From positions 52,728,052 through 52,792,051 of the forward strand of contig NC_065574.1 in assembly GCF_937616625.2 (NCBI RefSeq): a DNA stretch of 64,000 nt, in the 5' to 3' direction. The position numbers and the translations under genes were made by a program. The DNA is from Mercurialis annua (taxonomy: Eukaryota > Streptophyta > Magnoliopsida > Malpighiales > Euphorbiaceae). The notes under the pieces were generated by a model that ran no database searches, was not told the DNA's origin, and worked only from the letters and a program-made list of their open reading frames with translations. This document shows, piece by piece, positions 45,084-57,022 of the stretch (position 1 is the stretch's first letter; every line of letters starts with the position of its first letter).

Positions 45084-45320
45084 TCAACGGATTTCTTGAC
45101 ATTTTTGTCGTCTCCTCCGTGGCTTCATATCTGCAATTTTTGGACGTACGGCGGCAGCTTGGCAGCGGCGGACTTGAGACAAATAGTGGCTGACGGCTGC
45201 AGCAAAAGACGAACTCGGTGGCAGCCGCGATGGTGGAGGGCTTGCGTCGGAGGCAGGCTGAGAGAGATGAAGAGATTTCTCGGTTGGAGGTGGTTTTTTG
45301 GCAGCCCTTGTTTTTGCCAT
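45084..45320 (-). CDS. 78-aa basic ORF, array copy 1
   Basis: Unrecognised. It starts M-A-K-T-R-A-A-K-K-P-P-P, has a Ser/Pro-rich middle (S-D-A-S-P-P-P-S-R) and then S-H-Y-L-S-Q-V-R-R, and ends with a very basic K-P-R-R-R-R-Q-K-C. The start ATG is present in all copies. The stop lies just before a CAAG|GTAA donor-like site, so the true gene may have been a longer spliced one with this as its first exon. It is not a signal peptide. GC content is far above the surroundings. Confidence 0.4.
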   Translation of the reverse strand: MAKTRAAKKPPPTEKSLHLSQPASDASPPPSRLPPSSSFAAAVSHYLSQVRRCQAAAVRPKIADMKPRRRRQKCQEIR

Positions 45321-45701
45321 TTTCAGAAGATATTCAACCTAATTTCTAAACAAAATGGGAAATATTTTGTTAATTTATAGGAGTTACAGATTGAAGGCAA
45401 GAATTTAGGGAAAATATATGAGGAAAAGGAAAGTGCATAAAGATTGTGGGTGTTACTAGAAATAACAGCTATGTATTTATCAAATTTCAAAATCTTATTT
45501 GTGAGATAAATAACTTGTTAAATCAAAAAAAAAGTTTCCAACCGTAAAAAACTACATTAAATTTGCTGGCAGTATAAAATTAATTATTTTGACCCAAAAC
45601 AGTATATGAGCTAATTTTCTCAATTTTCATCCTCTAAGAGATGGGTCTAAACTCCTCTTTGGGTAATACATGCAAGCCTATTATAACACATTACCTTGAC
45701 A

Positions 45702-45938
45702 TCAACGGATTTTTTGACATTTTTGTCGTCTCCTCCTTGGCTTCATATCTGCAATTTTTGAACGTACGGCGGCAGCTTGGCAGCGGCGGACTTGAGACAA
45801 ATAGTGGCTGACGGCTGCAGCAAAAGACGAACTCGATGGCGGCCGCGATGGTGGAGGGCTTGCGTCGGAGGCGGGCTGAGAGAGATGAAGAGATTTCTCG
45901 GTTGGAGGTGGTCTTTTGGCAGCCCTTGGTTTTGCCAT
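45702..45938 (-). CDS. 78-aa basic ORF, array copy 2
   Basis: Same ORF as copy 1 with a few substitutions (for example M-A-K-P-R, K-R-P-P-P and Q-K-C-Q-K-I-R at the end). No lesion. Confidence 0.4.
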   Translation of the reverse strand: MAKPRAAKRPPPTEKSLHLSQPASDASPPPSRPPSSSSFAAAVSHYLSQVRRCQAAAVRSKIADMKPRRRRQKCQKIR

Positions 45939-46320
45939 TTTCAGAAGATATTCAACCTAATTTCTAAACAAAATGGGAAATATTTTGTTAATTTATAGGA
46001 GTTACAGATTGAAGGCAAGAATTTAGGGAAAATATATGAGGAAAAGGAAAGTGCATAAAGATTGTGGGTGTTACTAGAAATAACAGCTATGTATTTATCA
46101 AATTTCAAAATCTTATTTGTGAGATAAATAACTTGTTAAATCAAAAAAAAAAGTTTCCAACAGTAAAAAACTACATTAAATTTGCTGGCAGTATAAAATT
46201 AATTATTTTGACCTAAAACAGTATATGAGCTAATTTTCTCAATTTTCATCCTCTAAGAGATGGGTCTAAACTCCTCTTTGGGTAGTACATGCAAGCCTAT
46301 TATAACACATTACCTTGACA

Positions 46321-46557
46321 TCAACGGATTTCTTGACATTTTTGTCGTCTCCTCCGTGGCTTCATATCTGCGATTTTTGGACGTACGGCGGCAGCTTGGC
46401 AGCGGCGGACTTGAGACAAATAGTGGCTGACGGCTGCAGCAAAAGACGAACTCGTTGGCGGCCGCGATGGTGGAGGGCTTGCGTCGGAGGCGGGCTAAGA
46501 GAGATGAAGAGATTTCTCGGTTGGAGGTGGTTTTTTGGCAGCTCTTGTTTTTGCCAT
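46321..46557 (-). pseudogene. 78-aa ORF, array copy 3, premature stop
   Basis: The ATG is retained, but codon 21 is TAG (46497-46495) where the other copies read CAG (L-H-L-S then stop). Confidence 0.6.
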
Positions 46558-46941
46558 TTTCAGAAGATATTCAACCTAATTTCTAAACAAAATTGGAAAT
46601 ATTTTGTTAATTTATAGGAGTTACAGATTGAAGGCAAGAATTTAGGGAAAATATATGAGGAAAAGGAAAGTGCATAAAGATTGTGGGTGTTACTAGAAAT
46701 AACAGCTATGTATTTATCAAATTTCAAAATCTTATTTGTGAGATAAATAACTTGTTAAATCAAAAAAAAAAAAGTTTCCAACCGTAAAAAACTACATTAA
46801 ATTTGCTGGCAGTATAAAATTAATTATTTTGACCTAAAACAGTATATGAGCTAATTTTCTCAATTTTCATCCTCTAAGAGATGGGTCTAAACTCCTCTTT
46901 GGGTAGTACATGCAAGCCTATTATAACACATTACCTTAACA

Positions 46942-47178
46942 TCAACGGATTTCTTGACATTTTTGTCGTCTCCTCCGTGGCTTCATATCTGCGATTTTTG
47001 GACGTACGGCGGCAGCTTGGCAGCGGCGGACTTGAGACAAATAGTGGCTGACGGCTGCAACAAAAGACGAACTCGATGGCGGCCGCGATGGTGGAGGGCT
47101 TGCGTCGGAGGCGGGCTGAGAGAGATGAAGAGATTTCTCGGTTGGAGGTGGTTTTTTGGCAGCCCTTGTTTTTGCCAT
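46942..47178 (-). CDS. 78-aa basic ORF, array copy 4
   Basis: Intact, like copy 1, with one conspicuous change (S-S-S-F-V-A-A-V). Three of four copies keep the frame. Confidence 0.4.
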   Translation of the reverse strand: MAKTRAAKKPPPTEKSLHLSQPASDASPPPSRPPSSSSFVAAVSHYLSQVRRCQAAAVRPKIADMKPRRRRQKCQEIR

Positions 47179-47547
47179 TTTCAGAAGATATTCAACCTAA
47201 TTTCTAAACAAAATTGGAAATATTTTGTTAATTTATAGGAGTTACAGATTGAAGGCAAGAATTTAGGAAAAATATATGAGGAAAAGGAAAGTGCATAAAA
47301 ATTGTGGGTGTTACTAGAAATAACAGCTATGTATTTATCAAATTTCAAAATCTTATTTGTGAGATAAATAACTTGTTCAATCAAAAAAAAAAGTTTCCAA
47401 CCGTAAAAAATTACATTAAATTTGCTGGCAGTATAAATTAATTATTTTGACCCAAAACAGTATATGAGCTAATTTTCTCGATTTTCATCCTCTAAGAGAT
47501 GGGTCTAAACTCCTCTTTGGGTAGTATATGCAAGCCTATTATAACAC

Positions 47548-48587
47548 ATTAATGAGCTCCGAAGCCCATGAGTAAACACAAATCAAATGGGCTGAATGGA
47601 ATAATGCTGTCATCATTTTTGTTGTGTAATCTGGCTTTAGCCTCTAGTAAATCTGAATTTTCAATAAACGGAATAAATTTTCAATTTTAAAAAAATATAG
47701 ATAAATTTATATAAATTAACTATTGAATTAAATTAAAAAAAATAAAAAAAATCTATTTTCGGATTGAGACTGAACTTGAAAAGGCTTATTCAAATGGGAA
47801 TCTTTTTTCATTGAATCAAAAACTCTTGAGAGCTTTTAGCAAAAAGCAAAGTGGAAGAAGTAATCAAGAAAAATTGAAGAAAGAAAAAGAATGCCCCATG
47901 AGCCTTGACAATGACCCATTAGTGGGTAGTTGAAAAAAATATTATTTATATTTTAGACTTGATTAGTAAACATTTTATTATTTTATTATGATAAGGTCAT
48001 CATAATTAGATGAAGTTATGAATGTTAATATTACACGTGTTATGTAGAAATTTACATTTTCTGTTGCATGTGATGTGATTAGATATTTAATTTTTATTAT
48101 TAAGAATAATTAAAAAATTATGTATTCGAATTATGCATTTATACTGCTAGCTATATCTGAGACTACATTTATATAGTAACGTGGATTGTTTGACCATTTT
48201 AATAACTTGTATTATATGGCAAATCCCAAGTAAAACAACTAATTTGTGAATTGTTTATTTCAAAATTTTAAGGTTGTGAGAAATGAATTTGAAGATGTCA
48301 CTTGTCATTTTAATTTTATAAAAATACAAAAACTATTGTCATTTTCTAAAATCTTAAATACAAAGACACAACACACAAAAAAAAATTAAAAATTAAAAAT
48401 CCAATTTAATTATATTGCATATTTTAACATTTAAATATGTAACATAATACAAATAAATTGATAAAATAGCATTCTTTATTTCCAAGAAAATAATATTATA
48501 TAGATATTGTTTGATTTCTCTCTTTTTAAAATTCAAGCTAAATTAAAAATAAATAAGAAAATCATTTTTAATTTAGTTTTTTTTTTT
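47548..48587. other. AT-rich intergenic DNA
   Basis: No gene or transposon boundary seen. Long A/T runs only. Confidence 0.4.
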
Positions 48588-48690
48588 ATAATTGAGGAGG
48601 GGGAGCGCTCGTGGGAGGAATCGAACCCACGATCTAGCAGTTTGCCGTCTAGCGCTTATACCATTTGAGCTAGAGCTAGAGCTCATTAGA
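48588..48690 (-). mobile_element. tRNA-derived SINE, copy 2
   Basis: On the minus strand: A box TAGCTCAAATGG (48672-48661), B box GGTTCGATTCC (48627-48617, exact consensus), then CACGAGCGCTCCCCCTCC and an A-rich tail. It shares the ATGGTATAAGCG segment, the B-box arm and the 3' end with 619-713. The tail and the second copy argue against a functional tRNA gene. Confidence 0.78.
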
Positions 48691-50190
48691 ATCCACAAAA
48701 AAATTTATAAACTAACTCTAAACTTAGTGCTTTACAGCTGAACACCAACTATGAGATTTTTCAAAGTGAATCTCTAACTTATAAGGGTTGAGTTTTTTCA
48801 AAATTAAACTCTAACTTAAAATGGTTAGGAGTTTACAAGCTTGCTCCAAAACAATAACAAATAAAATAATTAAATAAGAGTCTTGTTGTTTCAAGATTTT
48901 TAATCATTAACCTTGAAACACTGCAAATTGATTTATATTTATACCCAAATAACACTATAAGTAAAGCACCAACAAACAAAAGTTACTTTGCAAGAAACAG
49001 AAGCTTTGCGTCGCTACAGCTCCTTCGCGCCCACGACCTACTGAAACTTAAGTCAGACTCTTCGACGGCTAGTGCCACATGTTGACACTTTGGGTCTTCA
49101 AAAATATATCTGCTGGACCTTCAACGGTCATAAGATCGCGTCCGTGAAAAGCCTCTAAAAAGTTAGGGTCCATGGGAAGTATCGCGCTTGTAATGTGCAA
49201 AGGTCGCGCCCGTGACTATGGTTTTGCAGGTGCAAAATCCTATTGAACAGCTTGGAAAATCGACAACTCAATTTTTGCTAGAAGGCTTCAAATTGACCCC
49301 CGAGCATTCATATGTGTCCCTACACATTTATAAATAAGATTAGAACACTCATAATTAATTGTTAAAGTCAAAATAAAGGAGTATGAAAAGACAAAGGTCC
49401 AACATTCTCTCTCTTTTTGAATTTGACAATCAACATGCTAAAATGGCTAAATTAAGTAAGAGACCAACCGATTTTGTCTCCCCCCTCACTTTATGCACAT
49501 AAGATAAAAATAAATTTAAGACATAAGTAAGAAATTTTCGAAAATACTTAGCAATTTAAGCATAGAGACTAATCCCCCTTTGTTAAGCACAAAAATAATA
49601 AAAGGAAAATGTTTGACATGAAAAGATGAGCTAATTGAAAGAAATTTTAAGACCAACTAAATCAAATATAAATTTCTCATTTAATGGAATCGCAAGACAC
49701 CATTTTAATATGCATATTAAGGCTAAAATTCAATAAATTGAACTTATTGATTGAAATGATCGAAACTTTTAAACACTAATTCATGAAATTATACCAAAAT
49801 AAAGTCCAATCATCAAACGGTTTTAAAGCATATTAAAATTTTAGGCGAATAAAAATAAAAATTTGATTCTCCCCCTTAAAACAACAATTTGTGAAAACAT
49901 GGCATAAAAAAGAATCAATGTAATAAAAGATTGAAACTATTTTAAAAACAGATAAATTAACTTGCCATTTTCAAATAATTTTTTTTGGATGTTCATATAA
50001 TGCATTCATGTTCTTTGACCATCCATCATATGATATTGAATTTAGTTTATTGGACATCAAATGAACCTATAAAGCAAATCAATTAGGTATCCAAGCAACT
50101 TTGCGTCCTCGAAAGTTAATGCTTGAATAGTTTCAAAGGGATTAAACTTAATTGTTTTTCTCACATAGCAATGATCTTTTTGTGACCATA
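48691..50190. other. Probable decayed Copia internal/LTR sequence
   Basis: No intact ORF. 49009-49225 contains four related CG-rich motifs (TTCGCGCCCACGA, GATCGCGTCCGTGA, TATCGCGCTTGTAA, GGTCGCGCCCGTGA). The rest is AT-rich. It lies downstream, in minus-strand sense, of the gag-like remnant at 50193-50930, so it probably belongs to the same dead element. Confidence 0.35.
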
Positions 50191-50192
50191 CT

Positions 50193-50930
50193 TCATGCAA
50201 TAAAAATATTAAATTTTATATGGTTCATATGTGACTGCACTTGAGGTGGTTTGGCGCTAATGGTCTTATGAGAACAAGCACAAGCATGTGCACAAGTAGG
50301 AGCATGTGAAAAAGTATGAATATGTGAGTTCCTTTTGGCTTTTTTGTTCCATTTGCGACTATATGAAGAAGTATAGCCATATCTAAAGGGTCTTGTACCC
50401 TTTTTGCTCTTAGCCTTTTGAACAAAAAATGGCTTAGTCTTTCTAGCATGCACATGAGCCTTCTTTGCCTCAATTGATTTGACCAATTTAGGAGAAATTT
50501 CTATAAATAAAGTTTGACGCAAAGATACATTGGCAAATAATGTCACGTTTGAACTAGAAGCATTTTGATTATAGCTAAATCCACATTTAATGGTTGGACA
50601 TTTTTAAAATATAAGAATTGTATCCAAAGTTTTCTTTCTTTTTTGAAATCTTGAAAATGAATTTTTTAATTCAAGAATTATATTATTTAGTTTGTCATTT
50701 TCATTAAACAAGTCATTAATATTTAAACCTTGTTTAGGGTGGATTTTAAAAATAACTTGAGATTTTCATTAGTTAATTTAAGCTCATAAAATTATATAGT
50801 TAAAACAAGCATTTCATTTTTAACTTTAGAGGCTTCATTTAAAAAAAACATCTTGGCATTATAATCATCATATTTAATGACCAATTCATTAATCATGTTA
50901 TAAACATCATCATCATGTGATTAGTATTAA
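50193..50930 (-). pseudogene. Decayed Copia (SIRE-like) gag region
   Basis: Minus-strand reading in broken frames gives a coiled-coil stretch (E-L-K-L-T-N-E-N-L-K-L, then N-E-N-D-K-L-N-N-I-I-L-E-L-K). T-L-D-T-I-L...K-C-P-T-I-K-C-G-F-S-Y-N follows, resembling the T-L-D-x-I-L...F-D-K-x-G-L-G-Y block that precedes the zinc knuckle in SIRE-type gag. A Lys-rich segment follows (K-T-K-P-F-F-V-Q-K-A-K). Several stops; dead. Confidence 0.5.
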
Positions 50931-51895
50931 AGGCCTACTAATTAGACTCAATTAATCAATAACCTACATTGATTGATAACTTGAGAATGAGTTATGCATG
51001 CTAGGTTTCTTAAGAGTGTATTATTAGGCTATTAACATTGATTAAGTTGATTAGTAATAACATGAGAGTGAGTTACTTAATTAATTCAATTAGTTTTGAT
51101 TAGTATTTGCTATTTGATAATTCAAGAGAGCGAAAATAGTGCTTGGAAATAGTGCGTGGAGATAGTGCGGATCACACACTATCATTGTACTCGTATATCA
51201 TAAGTATTTAAGTATTGTCATACCCCAATTTTATCATCATTATTGAATCTTCTTGTTTATGTGAATCCATATCTTTAATTGGTAGTTTTAATATAGTTGA
51301 TTATTTGTTGTTAGTTGATTGTTTTTATGCCAATTATTTTTAATTTACCAAACACAAAACCTTTCAATTGCTATTCAAATTTAGATTGATTAAATCTAGT
51401 GATTAGTATGTGTTTTTCTCGTGAGATCGATAATTTAAACTTCATATTTGTGAATCGTATATTTACAGAAATCGACCAACAACACACTCTCGCCTGACGA
51501 TGAGTGAAACTCTCTTTCCAAATTCCATCAATCTGAAGATTTTTTAGTGCTATTTTTATAGTAAAATGAAAAAGAATCGAATTGAGACGGAGTATAAAAA
51601 ATATATAAAATACAGAAAATTTAAGATCAACAAACTTTGTGATATCAAATACTAAATTGAAAATGTAATGAGTTTTGGTAATGAGTTTCTAGAACTCTAA
51701 ATTTGACGGGATTAAGGATTCATCCAACCCATAAAAGCCAAGTTGTTCATAAGATATGCAAAAAAGGAGGGCACTTTTAGTTTTGGTATGTCTGCTAGAA
51801 AATACCATACCAAACCATGACATAATAATAAATGTAATGTAAGAAAGCATATTTAGCACATAGTCCCATAGAGAAATGTCCTAACATTTTGGTGC
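50931..51895. other. Unassigned repeat-like DNA
   Basis: Near-repeats of GATTAGTATT, ATGAGAATGAGTTA / ATGAGAGTGAGTTA and AATAGTGC within 50930-51180 suggest retroelement leader or LTR debris. No protein, no clear ends. Confidence 0.3.
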
Positions 51896-52535
51896 ATCCT
51901 TTTTGGCCAAACGCATATTTGGATCCCTGCACTATACTATTTTTCCAACTTAGATCCCTGCATTCATAAACATTTATAGTAAATCCCTGCACTATGCAAA
52001 GTGATCATTATAAGTCCTTTCGTCTCATTCCGTTAGAGATTGAGACACACATGCTTATTTCTGAAACTGGTGGTTGTTTACACTATAAAATTTTGCCAAT
52101 AAAATCCTTATATTATACATTTTTGCCAATTGAGTCCCTAAAATTAAAAATCTTAAAAATATTACCAAAAAATCCAATATTATGTCATTCACATTTTAAA
52201 ATTAATTCAATTAGTTACATTAATTTTGTAACTCAAATAAAAAAAAATCTAATTCTACACTAGTTATTTTATGTATTGAATCAAATTATAAAAAAAAACA
52301 CTAATTAACATTTAATAATGATTAAAGCCAACCTGCTCCCAACTTAATTCTACCCTAATTCTTACTGCTCCACCCGCCGCCCTCAACCCAGGAAGTTCAA
52401 TTCTCAACCCAACCTAGATAATTGAGTACTAACTAACTAATTACCAAAAATAAATTAAACCCAAATTCACCAATGAATTGAAGAAAATGTAAACAAAAAC
52501 TTAACTCTACTTATAACAACAAACAGAGGTATTAA

Positions 52536-52865
52536 TTAGTGCACCCGATTTCTTAATTTTGATTTTGTTTCATTTTTGCTATGGCGATGTTCGTGGCTTT
52601 CAAGGCCCGGCAGGAGCAGCATCAGCGTGAGGCAGAAGCAGCATTGACTTGAGGTAGGAGCATCAGGCGGTGTACGGTGTTCGGCGTTGAGTAGGCGGCG
52701 TCTGGCAGAGCAGAAGACGGCGTTTTCTCGTTGATCCGGCGCCATTCGTCGTTCAAAAGGGCAGGCTTCGTTCGTCATTCCGCCGGCGCCGTTCGTCGTT
52801 CAAAGGGAGCTGACGACGTTCGACGGAAACAGCAGGCGGAGGGAGGGAAGGCGGCAGTAGTGGAC
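52536..52865. other. GC-rich cargo inside the Mutator-like element
   Basis: A GC-rich island (GGCGCCATTCGTCGTTCAAA repeated in variant form near 52740 and 52787) within AT-rich DNA. The best ORF is 80 codons on the minus strand (52778-52536) and I do not recognise it. This is what a captured host-gene fragment in a Pack-MULE would look like, but no parent gene can be named. Confidence 0.4.
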
Positions 52866-53017
52866 TTCCTCCATCCCATATAATTTTATTTTGCTTTCAT
52901 TCAAAAATTAGTGATTTGTAATATTGATTTGTATATCACTTAACGTCTGTTTGGTGCCTGTTTGCTGTCTGTTAACTCGCCTAGTCAGAGGGATTTATTT
53001 TAGCCGTTTTGGATACT

Positions 53018-56000
53018 CACTACAAGAAAGGGGATTTTTAACGACCAGTATATTGCGAGGGGCTACTATCCCGGTCGTAATTTGGGTATCAATTAGGACC
53101 GTGCGACTGGCCGGTCCTCAAATTAAATTTACACTTTATTTTGCGACCACTTTTATAATCCTTTCCTAAAAAGAAAATAATTCCCGTCCCAATTGTTAAA
53201 AACTAAGCCTAATCACTAACTTAATATTTCCAAATGCTTAAAAATAACAAAAAAATCGTATGAATCCTAAACGCTGCAGCCAAACCTAAACAATTGCTAT
53301 CAACTGAAATCTAAACGCTGTTTCTAAACAATTGCTATCAACAGAAACCTAAACGATTGCTATCAGCGGAAACCTAAACGATGTAGCTAAACGAATTCGC
53401 TGCTGCTATCGACTGAAACCTAAACGATGACGATGCTGCTATCGCCTGAAGCCTTAACGTTGTCATCGACTGAAATATCTGCTAGTATGGATTTGCTTTG
53501 TTATTCTTTATTGTAATTAAATTCTAACTTCACTGTGAATTTTTGATTTCTTCTCAACCTAGGGTTTTGATTTTTGATTTCTTCTCAACTGCAGCAAATC
53601 CTCATCTCATTTTATTACCTGATTTCTAATTTCACTGTGAATTTTTGATTGAATTTTGGGAGAGAATGAGAGTTTGATGCAAATTGTTGATTAATTTCCC
53701 TAACATGCTCATTGATTTTCGTTTTACTTTTCTGTTTGTTATTTTAATATCTGTCATTTTCCACCGCAGACAACACTTCTCATTGTGACTATTCACTTAC
53801 GTCTCCTGGCTGCAATCATCCTTACAATTTGGTAAATTACTTCTCTCAATTTGATTTTTTTAGATAATGTTTATCCATATTTTAGTTACTATTTTTCATT
53901 TTATTTTTGAAATGTTATGTTGTAATTGTTGGAGATCCAAAATGAGCTATACGCTTGAATATATAGAGACTATTATGATTAGGTGGAATCAAATTATGAT
54001 TTATCAAATGAAGTAGTAGTGTTTCCATCATGCTCACTTGTTTCTAGGACATCTATAGAATAACATTTTCTTTAGTATTTTGGCCATAATATGTTGCTAT
54101 TTTCTTCTATTAATGGTTATATATCAGTTACTAGATCATTTTCTATGATCCAGTGCCTGATATATGCAGCTTATGGAACCTTTGGTTATTTGCACATTAT
54201 GGAACTTTCAGTGGTAGGGAAGTGTTCGCAGGTTTAATTCTATCTCGGTATGGTGTTTCTTATCGTTTTTACTTTGCTTCATTTGGTTTCCATTTTACTG
54301 TCATTTGAGGTTCACATTTCTTGTTTGACTACAGCTACCATGAGTCAACTTAACATTTAAATTTGCCTTTAACGTTACTTATGGAACCTTAATGTTATTT
54401 ATGCTTGATCACTCAATTTGAGTCTACTTGCTTTTGTACTTTCATTGTTTTAGAAGTTCATATTTTATAATTTTGACTGATGTGAGAAATGACTACTACT
54501 ATTGCATTTCTAGTAGGATTGACACGTGCTGTAGATACTGGTAAGACTCAAAGCCTTCCTGAAATGAATTTCATGTCAAGTTCTTTTATCATTGTTTTAA
54601 CCCGATTTGATGACAGCAAAGGAAATTCTAGGATTGATGATTCAGACAAATGCAATGGTCATTCTTCTAACTTGATATATATTCAGGGCAGCTAGCAAAG
54701 GTCCCAATTTTGGCTTTCTAAGGTCATCTTTTATGCAGTGGAATTGTTCGTATTGTCGTGTTTATGTTAAATCTTCATAATCATTTATTTCAAAATTTAA
54801 GTCTTAGTTTAATTTCTATTTGTTTGATTTTATGTCCCCTTTTAGGTAAACTCTTATGTGATGGATAATGGAATTAAAGTGAGCTCAAATGTTGTTTTGC
54901 TTGCATATGATCACCTTCGCTTATTTGCAGTCAAAGGAACTGATGCTGAAAAGACCAACTCTAGCGGGGCTTTCATAGAAAATGGTGCACACTACAAGAA
55001 AACTAACAATTCTCATCGCAAAATCCAGCAGCAGAAGCAAGAAGATTTCGACCGAAACCTCAGGTAGAGTTTTCATTAACTGAATCTTCTCAATTTATGA
55101 TTTTGATTTCTTCTCAAATTAGGATTTTGATTTCATAAACTGGAAGTGTACAAGCAAAATAATTTTTGATTTCTTCTCAACTTAGAGTTTTGATTTTTTC
55201 TTAAATTAGTACAAACTGATTTTCCTTCATTTTTCTCTGTTTCCAATCAGAATTAGCACATTAGAACTCAAAATTTTCTCGAAAAAATTTAGTTTGGATT
55301 AGTTTAAACATCAAGAATCAGATAGAAATAGCTAGAACCTCACTTGGAAGTAGGAACTAAAGATTCTAATTAGCACCTTCTCTTCTCAAATCTGTATAGA
55401 AAATAGTTCAAAACTTGGGGAATCAGTTTAAATATCTAGGTCGTTACGGTTTTGACATGCTAGAATATAAAAATATGTAATGCGGCACGAATTCTGTTTG
55501 ATTTCAGTTTGAAGAATTGCCAAGGCTGTTCTGTTAAACTTAGCTGTTTTTGACATGTTATATTTTTTATCCTTTTAAGAATCGCCAAGGCTGTTCTGTT
55601 AATCAATTCAGATGGATTATCTTCTCCTTTTATGTACTTGTGCTTTGTTCTGTTTTTATTTCCAGGAACGAATTCAGGTCAGAGGAGTTCAAGTTCATTT
55701 TATAACTAGACTGATCAGACAAACATCAGCCATAGAATAGGTAATGTTCTGAGTATTTTAAACAAGAAACATGACTTAATGGGTGGATTTATTATTATTA
55801 TTATTATTTGTTATTTTTTTTCCTGCTATCTTAATTTAAATATGCTACCAAAATAAATTTGAAAACATTAAACTTAAAATTTGAATGTTTACATGTTTAC
55901 ACTGTTAAGTTCATTATGTTCGTTAATATTTTTATATATTTTCTTTAGTATATATCATAATGCTCTACGATCTTACATAAGTGTTTTTTGTTTTAAACAT

Positions 56001-56924
56001 ATTTGTTTTCATGTTCTGATCTGAACCAATTTTCTTTGATTTCATGTGCTGATCTGAACCAATTTTCTTTGATTTCATGTGCTAATTTGATGCTTTAAAA
56101 GCAGAGAGCTTTTATTCATAAGTAGTTAAAGTGCATCCATGTGCTAATAGATTAACTATCTAAAATTTGCTATGACATCTGAAAATTATGTTTAAGAATG
56201 TAGGTTTTTCTTGCTATGACTTCTCTATGTGATCTGTATCGTGTAATATCTCTGCATTTTGCTCACAAGGTAAATTCTTAAATTAAATATCATTGTTTTA
56301 GCTATGAGAAGCTGTACATGGAGGAGGCAATGCAGAAATTTGATGAGCAACTAATAGATGTCAAAGTAGAGGAACTTACAGAAGCGATGACAACTTCTAA
56401 TCCACAAACGAAGAAGCCAATCAAGCTAAGTAAAATATCAGCTGAGCAAAATTTGAATGTATTTCTTTTGTAGACAATGATAATAGTCCCTTTTTATATG
56501 AATATAATCCCTTTTATGAAAGAAATTCAGATTCAAATTATTACTGCTTATATTTTTGTTGCATATTTCTGCTTATAATTACATTATGTGGGAACTGTTG
56601 CTGTTTGTGTATTGAATAGTTATATTTTTTTGCGAAGGAGTTTTGGTCGCAATTGGTATATAGATTGTGGTCGCAATTGCTTTATTGATTAAACTACGAC
56701 CGGATTTTTGGTCGCTATTAATGTTTATTTTAGCGACCGGAAATTTTCCCTTCGCAAATATATTACGACCGGATGCTTTATTACCGTCTCAAATACTTTT
56801 TACGGCGGAGCCTATTGCGACAACATACGACCGGATTTTTACCGTCCCTATAGACATATTACGACCGTAATTAATGAATTTACGGCCACTTTTCCCTTCG
56901 CTAATGAAGCAGTTTCTTGTAGTG
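53018..56924. mobile_element. CACTA (EnSpm) element, 3.9 kb, apparently non-autonomous
   Basis: Ends CACTACAAGAAAGGGG and CAGTTTCTTGTAGTG, with a 3-bp duplication ACT (53015-53017, 56925-56927). Subterminal CGACCGG / CCGGTCG motifs are repeated at both ends (about 53040-53110 and 56650-56890), as expected for transposase binding. The interior has no TNP2-type transposase. It holds short exon-like segments, for example 56301-56432 after a TTTTAG acceptor (Y-E-K-L-Y-M-E-E-A-M-Q-K-F-D-E-Q-L). Confidence 0.9.
53265..53475. repeat. Imperfect tandem repeats near the left end of the CACTA element
   Basis: About six variants of an AAACCTAAACGATTGCTATC unit with irregular spacing of about 30-45 bp. 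Confidence 0.75.
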
Positions 56925-57022
56925 ACTGTAGGGACTTATTATGGGTGTTTTTGAGTGTAGGGATCTAAGTTGGAAAAGAGGACAAGTGCAGGGATCCAAA
57001 TATGTGTTTGGCCATCCTTTTT

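Larger units (their letters stand above)
45072..47547. repeat. Four-copy tandem array, unit about 618 bp
   Basis: Units start ATTACCTT(G/A)ACATCAACGG at 45072, 45690, 46309 and 46930 and end ...CTATTATAACAC. Lengths are about 618, 619, 621 and 618. The copies differ by scattered substitutions and A-run length. Each contains a GC-rich minus-strand ORF of 78 codons (broken in copy 3) and about 360 bp of AT-rich DNA. Confidence 0.95.
51905..57013. mobile_element. Mutator-like element, about 1.2 kb, split by a CACTA element
   Basis: Terminal inverted repeats of roughly 100 bp begin GGCCAAAC(G/A)CATATTTGG, with ATCCCTGCAC and TTTTCCAACTTAGATCCCT further in at both ends. A perfect 9-bp duplication ATCCTTTTT flanks it (51896-51904, 57014-57022). 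No MURA-type transposase. The CACTA element sits just inside the right inverted repeat. Confidence 0.92.

Noticed and set aside
45078..47238. Plus-strand ORFs of 73-100 aa in the tandem array
   Set aside because: They are antisense to the 78-aa ORF. The minus-strand frame is preferred because each copy begins with the same ATG in a GC-rich Lys/Pro/Ser context and ends near a donor-like site, but the choice is not proven.
48588..48690. Functional tRNA gene
   Set aside because: A and B boxes are good, but the sequence has an A-rich tail and a clear second copy at 619-713 sharing the non-tRNA 3' end, so it is a SINE.
52869..52915. Stowaway end (CTCCATCCCATATAATTTTA)
   Set aside because: Only one end is present and there is no paired inverted repeat. 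The same applies to 62535-62567.
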